A DNA stretch of 30,224 bases from Blastocladiella britannica (lineage: Eukaryota > Blastocladiomycota > Blastocladiomycetes > Blastocladiales > Blastocladiaceae). The notes under the pieces were generated by a model, which made no database searches, had not been told where the DNA came from, and worked only from the letters and a program-made list of their open reading frames with translations. The stretch spans positions 1 to 30,224 of the forward strand of contig MU624703.1 in assembly GCA_025349905.2 (NCBI GenBank), read 5' to 3'. The translations under genes were made by a program, and so were the position numbers. Positions 9,680-20,536 of the stretch are shown here, in pieces. Numbering within the stretch: the first letter of the stretch is position 1; the number at the start of each line of letters is the position of its first letter.

Positions 9680-10213
9680 TGTTGAATGTGTGGGGTGGTT
9701 CTAAAAATCTATAGAGTCGGGGGTAAAGATTCCTTGCGTGTGAGGTCGAGGGTGGGGCGACCTCGGCTCTTTTGAATCGTTTTCGAGGGTTGGCGAGCAC
9801 GTCACTGAGTCGACTTTTCCTCGCGGTCGGTGGCGTTTCGTTGTTGTTGCACTCGCCACGGTGGCTTTTAGGGTCCATTAAAATTTTGATAACAGGGCCG
9901 CACGTGCGCAGGGCCAGAGCTAATTTTATTGACGGATGGTGCAAGCGGGTACGCGGTACGCGGTACCTGGCTCATGTTGAAGGTGAGAGGAGCGGATCAC
10001 GTTGAAGGCGAGAGGAGCGGTGTCTGTTCACTGACAGGCTGTTGCTGCCGTTTCCGCCGCCAGGCTGAGGTGCGCGACGCGGTGCTGGGTTTGGTGAGGC
10101 AAAACACCCGGCGCCAGCCATTGGCCAGCGATGCAGCAGTCGCGGACGCGAGCACCGTCACCCGCGAAGGCGTTGGGAGCGAGATGCGGTCACTGCGAAC
10201 GCGCAGTTTGTCG
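9680..10213. other. Intergenic region with short direct repeats
   Basis: This 534-bp gap lies between the FetB-like stop and the GPI-protein start, both on the minus strand, so it should hold the GPI-protein promoter and the FetB-like 3' end. A 7-bp unit (tacgcgg) is tandemly repeated at about 9948-9966. A 20-bp unit (gttgaaggtgagaggagcgg) at 9976-9995 recurs with one mismatch at 10001-10020. No convincing coding sequence is present. Confidence 0.4.
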
Positions 10214-11193
10214 TCAATGATGATCAGCGTTGTCAGCTGTTACCATTTTCGTATGAGTACAGGGTAGTCGCTTGAAGTAAAGGAAAAGTGCACCTACAAG
10301 CACGGCAAGCAAGACGGCAATGGCGGTCGAGGACACGATCATGTACATGACAATTTGCTGAAAGTGCACGGCCGAGTCGATCGGTGCACCCGCCAGGATC
10401 TGACCAGTCATTTGCCCTGTTTTGTTCATGTTCGATCAGCTCCCAAGTCTCACACCAAAAAAAAAAAGGACATACCAGGAATGGAGATAAGGCCCATGAC
10501 GGACATGCTGTTCAGAGCCGGCAGAAGCGCCGTGCGCAGGCTCTCGCGAATCACAGGCACAGCTGCCTCGGCTCGCGAAGCACCGAATGCAAGACGCAAC
10601 TCGGTCATGTCTCCTTGCTCCTTGAGCGCCGTTAAACACGAGCGCATGCCGAGCGCAACGCCCGAGATCCCATTACCCAGCACCATGCCCAGTGTCGGGA
10701 TGAACACACGCGCCGAAAACCATGGCTGCGGGTGGACTGCGAAGTTCATTCCTTTTGTTTTGCAAAATAAAAAAAAAATTTAAGTTGGCCGCGGACAAAC
10801 AAGGCAATAAGAATATTTACCAACGGCCATGGTCACGGACGCAGACGCCAGCATGGACACGAGCACGACCGGGATCAGTCCGTCAAATACATATTTCGAT
10901 TTGGAAAGGGCCTCGGAGCTGCCCAAGAGAATTAAGACCGCGGTCATGCCAAACACCACCAGCGGGTTGTCGCCGTTGCCAAAGACGGGCGAGAGCACTT
11001 TGCCCATTACCGAGAGTTGCACGTAACATCGCAGCGCAGAGACAATGATGGCGGCTTCCAGGCCGAGCTTGAATCGCAACGAGAGCAGCACATTGAGCAA
11101 GAGCAAAGACGCGGCGGCGGCCACATTGGTCCAGTCTAGGTCGGTCAGTACATCTGATGGGAGGTTGCCCTTGTCTGGTTCTCCTTGCAGCAT
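10214..11193 (-). CDS. FetB/UPF0014-family membrane permease
   Basis: In bacteria FetB is the membrane half of an iron-export ABC system, and plant ALS3/STAR2 relatives are linked to aluminium tolerance. Exons are 10821-11193, 10476-10751 and 10214-10416, giving 283 residues close to the family length. After a short hydrophilic start there are about seven hydrophobic segments. Family motifs include ALRCYVQLSVMG, PTLGMVLGNGISGVALG, LRLAFGASRAEAAVPVIRES and the hallmark SIPGQMTGQILAGA, which is created by the intron 2 splice. The intron 1 splice rebuilds AVGMNFAVHP. No ATP-binding partner gene is in this window. It starts 65 bp downstream of the OSCP stop on the same strand. Transport substrate is unknown here. 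Confidence 0.87.
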
Positions 11194-11257
11194 TTTATAT
11201 TTACTCAGTATTGTGGACTTCAAAGACAATTTTTTTTAAACAACAATACGCTCAAAT

Positions 11258-12141
11258 TCAAACCGAGTCTACAAAGAGAAAGATCGTGAGGGAGCAATAA
11301 AGGATAAAATATAATGGGAAACGGACCAGCAAGGGACTTCTCAATCTTGGCCATCTTGGACGACACGCTCATGTCAATGGTCTGGTCGCCAACCTCCACA
11401 ATCAGGCCGCCGAGGATCGACGAGTTGACCTTGTTGGAGACAATCAGGGTCTTGTTGCCGGCAGTGAACTTGCCGCCCTTGGCGAGCGCGTCACGCACGC
11501 GGGTCAGGGTCTTGGCATCCAGGCTGGTGGCCGAGGTGACAATGACGGGCACCTCACCGCGGTGGGCCGACATGAGCTGGGCAAACGAGTCCAGCACCGG
11601 GCGCGACAGGTCGAGGCGGCCGTTCTCGGCGAGCAGCGCAAAGAAGTTGGAGGTGGTGGCGCTGTAGCTCTGCTTGGTGGCCACGGCCTTGATCACGTCG
11701 GCCTTGAGGGTGCGGTCCACCACGGGGGACTCGACAAAGCTGCGGAACTGGTCGTCCTTGGCCAGCTGGGAGCCAAACGAGCGCAGGTCGCTCTCAACCT
11801 TCTCCAGGGTCGCATTCTTGGACGCAGCGGTGAAGAGCGCGGTCGCGTAGCGGCCCTCGAGCGAGTGCAGCTGGATGGGGGCCTTTTTTTATACAAATTT
11901 TTTTTCGATTATGGCGTTAATATTGTTTGGTATCGGTGCGTGTGCCGACCAAGAGCAAGCGTAATAAGATCTAATTTTTGATTTAGCTGTACCTGGACCG
12001 AGGCGGTGGCAAAGCCGCGGGCGAGCTGGGTACAGCACGAATAATATTTGAATTAATATTTATATTTAGCAAAATTGGCAGCCATGGCACAATATTCACA
12101 ATATAACGCACCTTGGGCAGACCAGTGCGCAGGACGTTCAT
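11258..12141 (-). CDS. ATP5: Mitochondrial F1Fo ATP synthase subunit OSCP (subunit 5)
   Basis: OSCP is the peripheral-stalk subunit that clamps the top of F1 in the mitochondrial ATP synthase. Four exons, 12112-12141, 11993-12025, 11327-11882 and 11258-11268, give 209 residues. Exons 1 and 2 (30 and 33 nt) encode a basic presequence, MNVLRTGLPK then LARGFATASVQ. Exon 3 carries IQLHSLEGRYATALFTAASK, the central helical domain, and SILGGLIVEVGDQTIDMSVS. The last exon supplies only 11 nt, finishing KIEKSLAGDSV in the position of the fungal ending (K-LN-K-x-LEDSI type). Without that splice the frame would add a 30-residue unrelated tail. Introns 1-3 contain A- and T-runs. It is divergent from the kinase gene. 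Confidence 0.93.
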
Positions 12142-12545
12142 AATGGCAAGTGGGTACGTGATATGTGGTGGGACAGCGTATAGGCCGAGAAAGAGGAGGA
12201 GTTTGTTGTTATCACGTTGTTGTCCAACAAAAATTTCAAAGAATCTTCGCAACCAACCGCGACCTGACCCTTCGCTTTCCCGTGGCCATACCACATCCAT
12301 TCTCTCACTTTGCCTCGAATCCTGCACTCAACCCCTTCTAATTTAAACCGTAACCTAAAATCCACTCATTTGCGGTACCGGATCCGCACTCCCAATGAGT
12401 GCTCTTTAAGAACAACTCTCTTTTTTTTTAACATCTGTTCTTATCACGCCTTTCCACAAACGTTAGTCGCAGCTCTTCCCGTCCCTTCACCTCTAAATAT
12501 CCCTCTGGCCCTCTCTTTCAACCAAACTAACCAACCAAAAACAAA
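12142..12545. promoter_or_regulatory. Divergent promoter region between OSCP and the protein kinase
   Basis: This 404-bp gap lies between outward-facing start codons. The kinase-proximal part (about 12420-12545) is pyrimidine-rich, with a T9 run at 12421-12429 and many CTCT/CCTC blocks, followed by an A-rich segment ending at the ATG (acaaaATG), a common fungal leader layout. I see no gene in it. Confidence 0.45.
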
Positions 12546-14809
12546 ATGAACTTGGTCACTCACGATCTGCCCTCAATCGTGACCGAATCGCTGCTCCTGG
12601 CATCGCCGCTGCGCATTCGCGGCCGCGAGTCCCAGCTCTCGCACGCCGGGGTGGTGCTGCCGTCGCCCACCACGCGCTTACCGCGCTCAACCTCGTCCTC
12701 GGCCATCCACTCGCTGCACACGTCCCCACAGCTGCTGCCGTCGCGCCACGGTTCACTGTCACTGTCGAGCCCCGTGCTCCCGCCACAAACGTACTTTTCG
12801 GGCCGATCGCACCTGTTTGGGGCCCCGCTGCTGCAAGATTTCTTGGACCGCATCGAGCTGTCGGAGGAGGTGCTCGGGATCGGCGCCCAGGCGGTAGTGT
12901 TGCGGGGGACCCTGCGCCGCCCGCTGTCGCCGCTGGACCCGCTGCCCATCGACGCGTCGCTCCTGCACAAGCACGAGTTCCCGCAAGACGTGGCCGCCGC
13001 TGACATGCAACGGCCGTCGAGCGGCCGCCCGACCCCAACCACGGGGGACGCTGTCGCGGTCAAGTTCATTTTCCGCGACCAGAACCTCGCCCGGCTCGTG
13101 CGCGACGCGTTCGCCGAGCTCGAGGCCGCGACCATGCCATCTTTACCCGGGTCCCCGACCGTCTCACAGGTCCACGCGCGCTCGGGTGGTGGTGGTGGCG
13201 CTGTTCCCACCTCCAATTCGTTACCGGTTCCAACAAAGGACTTGCCGGCTCGCGGCGGGTCCCCAAGCCGCGTCTCGCTGTTGGCTAGCAGCGAGGGGCG
13301 GACTCTCGGCCGGCCTTCCTCGGCGCTCGCTCTGGACGCCGATCTCGTGTCGTCGACGCCACCGCGGGTCATGTCGGCGAACCCGCTCCTGGGCCGCTCG
13401 TCGTCGGTCGGGAGCACCTCGGGGTACCCTACCGCGTCCGCGGTCAATGGCAACGGGAGCGGCATTGGCGGCATCCAGATTTCGCAGCCGACGCCCGAGC
13501 ACGCGGGCTACGGGTTTGCGGGCGGAATCACGCGCACATCGTCGGCGTCGCCGATCGGGTCCGAGACGGCGCTCTCGGCTGGCGCCGACCACCACGACGA
13601 CCGCGATGTCCCACCCGAAATTGCGATTCTGTCAATGCTGCCGCACCACCAAAACCTCATCCAGTACCTGCACCACTGGCGCGACGACGTATTCTACTAC
13701 CTGGTGCTAGAACTCGCGGGCCCGCAGGTCGCGTGGTCCGAGGCCGCCGCCGACCATGCCTGGAACTCGGAGGCCCCCGCCCGTGGGTTCGGTGCCGTGG
13801 CCCTCAGTGCCGTCAGCACCCCGCGCACACCGTCGCTAGCCATTCCGCCCAGCTTGTTGTCGCTGAGCACGCCGCGTAGCGGCACCCTCGTTCCCCTGTC
13901 CCCGATCGCCTCCACCGCCAGCGCCGCCGCCGAACAAGAGGTGGCGTTTATGCAGTCCACCATGCGCGACGGCTGGGTGGCGAGCCCCTCGCGCGAGTTG
14001 TTCTTTGGCCCGAGCCTCACTAGTCTCGACGAAATGGACGGCGTGGGCGAGAGTGGCATGTTGCCGCCGCTACCACTGTGGAAAACGTCGCGCGACCTGT
14101 TCGAGTGCTTGGATCGGTTCGGTCCCTTTTGCGAGGACCGTGCGCGGCTCGTGTTTCGACAGTTGGTGGACATTGTCGAGTTTTTGCATGCTCATAATGT
14201 CTGCCATCGTGGTACGGGTACTCCCTTTCTTTGTTTTTAATCAGGTATTGACAACAAAACAAATAACCAGACCTCAAGGACGAAAACATTCTTGTCAATG
14301 ATCGGCTGGAAGTCAAGCTGATTGACTTCGGGTCCGCGGCTGAAGGGTTCTTGTCGCATGGCGCGTTTGGAACCGACGCCTACAATGCCCCCGAGGCCAT
14401 CAAGTCCTCGCGCAAGCCGTGCCCGCGCCTGCAACACCCGCGACCGTCTCCGACAGCGTCGCCGCTAGGCCCGGGTAGTCCCCCTAACGGCGTCACATCA
14501 CCGGCATATGGATCAGCAGCACCCAGTTCGGCGGTGGCGTGCAATCTATGTTACGACGGGTCCAAGGCCGAGCTCTATGCTCTGGGCGTGCTGCTGTACG
14601 TGATGCTCAATGTGGAGGCGCCGTACGACGACCCGGACGATGCGCTGCGCATGCCGCCCAAGCCGTACCAGCGCCGCATCTCGGAGCAGGCCAAGCTGGT
14701 GATTTCGCGGCTCATGCAGCGCGACCCGAACCGACGCTGGAGTATTGCCGATGTGCGCGGCGCGCCGTGGATGAAGGCCGGGTCTGTGCACAAGCCGGCG
14801 TTGGTTTAG
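12546..14809 (+). CDS. Serine/threonine protein kinase with large low-complexity insertions
   Basis: Two exons (12546-14211 and 14271-14809) encode 734 residues. The 59-bp phase-1 intron splits the catalytic loop, and splicing rebuilds CHRDLKDENILV (Asp556, Lys558, Asn561). Other kinase landmarks are LGIGAQAVVLRG (about 110-121, third loop Gly replaced by Ala116), VAVKF (Lys173), a candidate helix-C Glu358 in PPEIAIL, IDFGSAA (574-579), YNAPEAI (593-599) and DGSKAELYALGVLLYVML. The catalytic residues are all present, so it is probably active. The catalytic-loop and DFG neighbourhood (KLIDFGSAA) resembles the PAS-kinase/Psk group, but no PAS domain is visible. Ser/Pro-rich insertions interrupt the domain between the Gly loop and Lys173, at about 195-355, 398-515 and 600-655. 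Substrate unknown. Confidence 0.88.
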
Positions 14810-15042
14810 TTTGACTTTTGATTTTTTTCCCCTCTTTCTTTTCGTCGTCCCTCCTCATTTGCGCACTTTCCCTTTACCCCACCACCACCTCACCCACGAC
14901 TCACTCGCACACATGTAAATAATGCTGCGCGCCGGAGAGTATAAGAGAAAAAGAAGACAAAAAAATGAAGTAAAAATGTACCACCAAATTTGAAGTCGTA
15001 AACATTGCATTTCTTTTACACAACGCAGATCAAGTCATACGG
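14810..15042. other. Shared 3' region of convergent kinase and DHCR7 genes
   Basis: This 233-bp gap lies between two converging stops. It is T/C-rich just after the kinase stop, and tgtaaataat (about 14914) followed by A-rich stretches could serve for 3'-end formation. No gene is seen. Confidence 0.35.
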
Positions 15043-17006
<1,964 letters not shown>

Positions 17007-17317
17007 TGAATCTGCCGGAAGAGCGGCAACGCCCCGCCTGATGAAAGGCCCGTGAATGACGTCCAAATTTCGCCACCAAGCAGATTTTTTTCTTTAACCA
17101 AACTTACCCCCGGACTCGCGTGCATCTACGCCGCCTGACCGGTTCATTTCTACTCTTGGGAGACCATTCGGCGCCGGTGCTCTGATCAGGACATTTTCGG
17201 ACCCGGCCGCTCCTTTAAAACATCATCGGATTTGGCTGCTCTTCCATGCCGCCGGTGTTGTGCAAGGGGGCTACATGCTATAATTTTCTGCGCTAATATT
17301 ATTATTTTCATTCGCGC
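17007..17317. other. Intergenic, upstream of DHCR7
   Basis: This 311-bp gap lies between two minus-strand genes. It contains the DHCR7 leader and promoter and the 3' end of the RING-like gene. The frame upstream of the DHCR7 ATG is open for about 20 residues but has no ATG. Nothing else is recognised. Confidence 0.35.
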
Positions 17318-17512
17318 TTAAGGAACGACGCGCTTCACGTCGCCAAACATTTCGTGGCAGGTGCGGCACTTGCCGCCAGTGCCCTGCTTCATGGCACATT
17401 TCTTGCACAGGGTCGGGCACCCGCAGCTGGAGCCGCCGTACTCGATTGGGTCGCGCGAGCAGACAAGGCACATGGTTGGTTCTTTAATGACTTTTTTGTT
17501 TGCAGTGTCCAT
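17318..17512 (-). CDS. Small RING-like zinc-binding protein (64 aa)
   Basis: This is an intronless 64-residue protein composed almost entirely of one cysteine-rich zinc module: CLVC (15-18), CGCPTLCKKC (30-39) and CRTCHEMFG. The spacing (C-x2-C ... C-x-C-x3-C-x2-C ... C-x2-C) resembles the minimal C3HC4-type RING found in short eukaryotic proteins, so E3-type or protein-interaction function is possible. No transmembrane segment or other domain is present. The N-terminus is Lys-rich (MDTANKKVIKEP). It sits between DHCR7 and the degenerate Fanzor-like gene on the same strand. The exact family is not recognised. Confidence 0.7.
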   Translation of the reverse strand: MDTANKKVIKEPTMCLVCSRDPIEYGGSSCGCPTLCKKCAMKQGTGGKCRTCHEMFGDVKRVVP

Positions 17513-17599
17513 TTTGTACCTATTTTTTGGAAGGTTGGTTGTTGTACGACTCTACGAAGAAAAAAAAGGTCCTCGTGCCTCTGGGATTATTAGCAACAA

Positions 17600-18990
17600 A
17601 AAAGCGATAAGGTTTTTTTAAAAGAGAATTTTACATCCTCAAATGGGTTCGTCTCGGATAACGGCACCGTCTGGACCTCGGCCAGGTGCTGAGCTAAGTT
17701 CAACCCCAGGATGGCCTGCGCCGTGTTGAAGATGTTGGCAACGGCGGGCCAGAGGTCAATCCCAATCGTCGATCGTCCACCACGGAATCCTGGGCGATTG
17801 GACCAGTCGCCGTACAGGAGCGCCTCTTTGATCAGCGCGATGAACTTCCGGATCGACGACCGCCCACCGACAACCGAGCGCCGGCGGTACGCATTCTTGA
17901 CGTAGTATGGTGTGAGGATCGGGTCCACAACCTCTGCTCCCACAAGTACGCCCGAAAGGACTCGAGACGAGAGGTGCGCGCCGAACGGCCCACCAGCGCC
18001 ATGGCTTGACTCTTGATGGTCGATGTCAACGCCAAACATGCCCCGATATCACTGCCGCTGCTTGCCGGCGTCCCTCTTGTTGCGTGAATGGTGCGCCTCG
18101 ACCGACGACCCGACGAGCCCGACCCCGACAGCTAGGAGGTTGCGCTTGCCAGGGTTGCACGGAGTGGTTGGTTGTTCAGTGCCGTGAGAACCAATGGGGA
18201 CAGTTCCGTGATGTAGGAAGGGAAGGGGTCCACGTAGTCGTCTGCGGCAGCGCCCATTTGCAGTAGTTGTACCCTCGACTTGCCGTACAGCTCGTCCTTG
18301 ACGTAACCCGGGTTGGCAGCGAACCCGTTGGTCGTGATCGAGTTGTTGAACAGCAGATGCTGCTTGGCACCGACAGGGCCGATCTTGAGGGTGGCCACAG
18401 CATTGCGGATGGTGGTTTTGCCGTTCTTGATCTTGATGTTGGTCAATGCCATCCACACAGCAGTCCGGACAACGGCCGGTTGCCAGAGCGTGAGCAATAT
18501 ATCAGTGTCGATGCGAATGTGGCCAGGAATGAACGAGGTCCGAAGGGGCAACGGCGAGGGCAGGGGGCTCCAGAGGCCCCCAAGCACATGATTCATGTGA
18601 ATCATGTACGGGAGATAGCGCCACGGGCGAGCCTTGAGGTCGTAAAGGCGGCCCCGATTCCCAACGACACGTGGCACAAAGACGGACAGCAGCGCTTGGA
18701 TCTCGGCCGGGCAGATCTGACATCGATAAAAAAACATCAGTCTTGTGTACCTCGGCGCCATTGAGAAGCGCACGCCTTCATCGCTCGCTTTCGTGCAACG
18801 TCAGTGGCATAGGCCGGGTTGGCTGCTATCACCTCTTCCATGCGCTCTGCAACCAGATTGCGTGACATGCGCTTGACGTACTCCTCGAAATACATCCAAA
18901 CGAACGTGGTTCGTGCAGTTGGTTACCATCGTTCCGGCGCTGCCATCAAAGAAACGAACGAGTCCACCACCGGGGCGGGTCTAGATCACG
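17600..18990 (-). pseudogene. Degenerate Fanzor-like (eukaryotic TnpB/OrfB-type) RuvC nuclease gene
   Basis: Coding-like pieces in three frames line up, in order, with what I recall of Fanzor-like proteins. Piece A (18751-18895) gives MYFEEYVKRMSRNLVAERME, preceded in frame by a TAA. Piece B (about 18134-18731) gives CPAEIQALLSVFVPRVVGN, then LPLRTSFIPGHIRIDTDILL and FNNSITTNGFAA. Piece C, in a new frame (18049-18170), gives NPGKRNLLAVG, the position of the first RuvC motif, where Asp is expected. After an in-frame TGA, piece D (about 17625-18039) gives PYYVKNAYRRRS and LLYGDWSNRPGFRGGRSTIG. The usual EFRTSKTC-type zinc-finger and final RuvC segment is not recognisable. At least two frame changes and two stops argue for a dead copy. 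Family members are RNA-guided nucleases related to transposon TnpB. Assignment is from motif memory, not a search. Confidence 0.55.
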
Positions 18991-19224
18991 AAATGAGGTC
19001 AATCCCACGATTATTTTGGCTACTCTTCAAACGAAATAACAATACAAATCAGGCGAGCCGTGCATGAGTTGACTTGGGTCGGATCGGATCGGGTTCTGCA
19101 AAATGATTTGCTTTGCAAAGTGAGGAGGGAGGAGAGAGGTTGTCTTCGATGTGAATACACCCATTTTGGTGTGAATTCAGCATCAGCATAATCCAGCAAA
19201 ATAATGAAGGTTTCCAAAGAGAAT

Positions 19225-19805
19225 TTACATTGCCATGAGCTCCTCGAGCGTCCCCATGATGATTTGAATGTGGGCCTTGATCTCGCTGGCTTTTCGTGTG
19301 CACTTGTTGGCCTTTCTATTTCATGGATGGCAGTAAACTGTGAGTTCGTGTCAAAATATCAATCAATAACACTGTACTCTTGCAAATGCGACGTTTTCCG
19401 CTCCAGGAATGCGAGCGCTTCGTCCAGCGTCAGCTCCAGGTGAAATCCAAACCCAACATTGACGTAAATGAACTGCGTGTCGGGCACCTTGGCCTGCACG
19501 TAGAAATTGGATCCCAAGTCCACCTGCGTCTTCATTTCCGTGAGCCCTGCATCCTTGATGGTCTGAATTTGGGTCGAAAGCTTTCCACTTTTTTGTTATG
19601 GTTGGTTGTATCCTGTGCCTTGTCAGTGTCAATTTTGGTTTGGCAATACCAAAGAGTAAGGCACAAACTATTCAATGCTCTGCTCCAGGATGCTTTCGCG
19701 CTCGGCCAGCACGGCGCGGAGGTCGACGCGCAAATGGTTTTCCACAAAGTCCGTGTACTTTTCAATCTCGGCGCGAATGTCGGCGTATGGTAATTCTGCG
19801 GCCAT
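19225..19805 (-). CDS. UXT: Prefoldin-like chaperone subunit UXT
   Basis: UXT is an alpha-type prefoldin-like protein of the URI/prefoldin-like module that works with R2TP in assembling large complexes such as RNA polymerases. Exons are 19669-19805, 19378-19587 and 19225-19315, giving 145 residues (human UXT is 157). Splicing is needed twice to keep frame. An N-terminal helix, YADIRAEIEKYTDFVENHL, leads into the beta-hairpin core MKTQVDLGSNFYVQAKVPDT and FGFHLELTLDEALAFLERK, then the second helix KASEIKAHIQIIMGTLEEL. The QVDLG-x-NF and GFGF-x-LELTL-x-EAL blocks are the UXT signature. The start codon is 36 bp from that of the divergent TPR gene. Confidence 0.92.
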
Positions 19806-19841
19806 TTTTCTTTTTGAATTTTCGGAAAGAGAAAAATTACT
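19806..19841. promoter_or_regulatory. 36-bp head-to-head gap between UXT and the TPR gene
   Basis: Only 36 bp (A/T-rich, including ttttttgaattttcgg-like sequence) separate the two divergent ATGs. The promoter of each gene must overlap the other's 5' region or coding sequence, or transcription starts must be nearly leaderless. Confidence 0.6.
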
Positions 19842-20513
19842 ATGACACTGGACGCGATCGGGCTCATTGACACGCGCGCCATCTTGGCCACGGCCGCCCA
19901 GCTCAAGGACGCAGGCAACCAGCATTTCAAGAACCGGCAGTCCGCCCTTGGTCATATATATATATTTTCCATTGTGATATTTTTCTTATATTGAAAATTG
20001 GAATATGCAGCTATCCGAGCCTACCACGAGGCGATCGTGCACTGCCTGGTCCTCCATAATGCAATGCAACCAGCATCATCGGAAGAGCTGGACAAGCGCA
20101 CCTTGGATCCTGGAGCGCAGAGCATCTCTACCAAGACAACGCGGGAAGCCATTGCGCTCATGGTCGCCTGCTACTCGAACTTGGCCGCTTGTCATGTTGG
20201 TGCCCAGGCCTGGGAACGCGTCATTCAAGTGCAGTTTTACTCCATTTACCCGTCCTTGAAAGATCTCACACTTGGTAACAGTGCACTTCCAAGGCACTGC
20301 TCCTTGACAAGTCTCACGCCAAGTGCCTTAACCGTCGTGGGATCGCGCATCAGGCCCTCGGCGACAATCTACTGGCCAAGTGCGACTTTGAAGCAGCAGT
20401 CGCCCTCAATCCGAAAGGTATTTACAATCGCGAATGGGCAATGCACTCCTGACAAAGCAAATACACCAGACATGCATGCCCGCAGCGCCCTTGCAGCATT
20501 GCAAATACAATAA
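19842..20513 (+). CDS. Tetratricopeptide-repeat (TPR) co-chaperone-like protein
   Basis: Four exons (19842-19950, 20011-20228, 20282-20417 and 20470-20513) give 168 residues. The order of helices is that of a three-repeat TPR domain: LKDAGNQHFKNRQSALAIRA then YHEAIVHCLVLHNAM; ALMVACYSNLAACHVGAQAW then ERVIQCTSKALLLD; and AKCLNRRGIAHQALGD then AKCDFEAAVALNP. The tail is DMHARSALAALQIQ. Arg/Lys/Asn positions (KDAGN, NLAAC, KCLNRRG) match carboxylate-clamp TPRs that bind Hsp70/Hsp90 C-termini, so a co-chaperone role is likely. Its head-to-head pairing with UXT would fit a shared chaperone theme, but that is inference. For the last junction, acceptor 20468-20469 is preferred because it keeps a clean short tail. 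Converges on USP5, 23 bp between stops. Confidence 0.78.
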
Positions 20514-20536
20514 TAAGAGAAGACAATCAATCAAAT

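Noticed and set aside
12556..13474. Minus-strand frames opposite the kinase N-terminal half
   Set aside because: Antisense of the Ser/Pro-rich kinase region; no start or splice context and no motifs.
18049..18895. Intact, spliced version of the Fanzor-like gene
   Set aside because: No donor/acceptor pair in the right phase joins pieces A to B, and pieces C and D share a frame but are separated by a TGA; introns alone do not explain the breaks I see.
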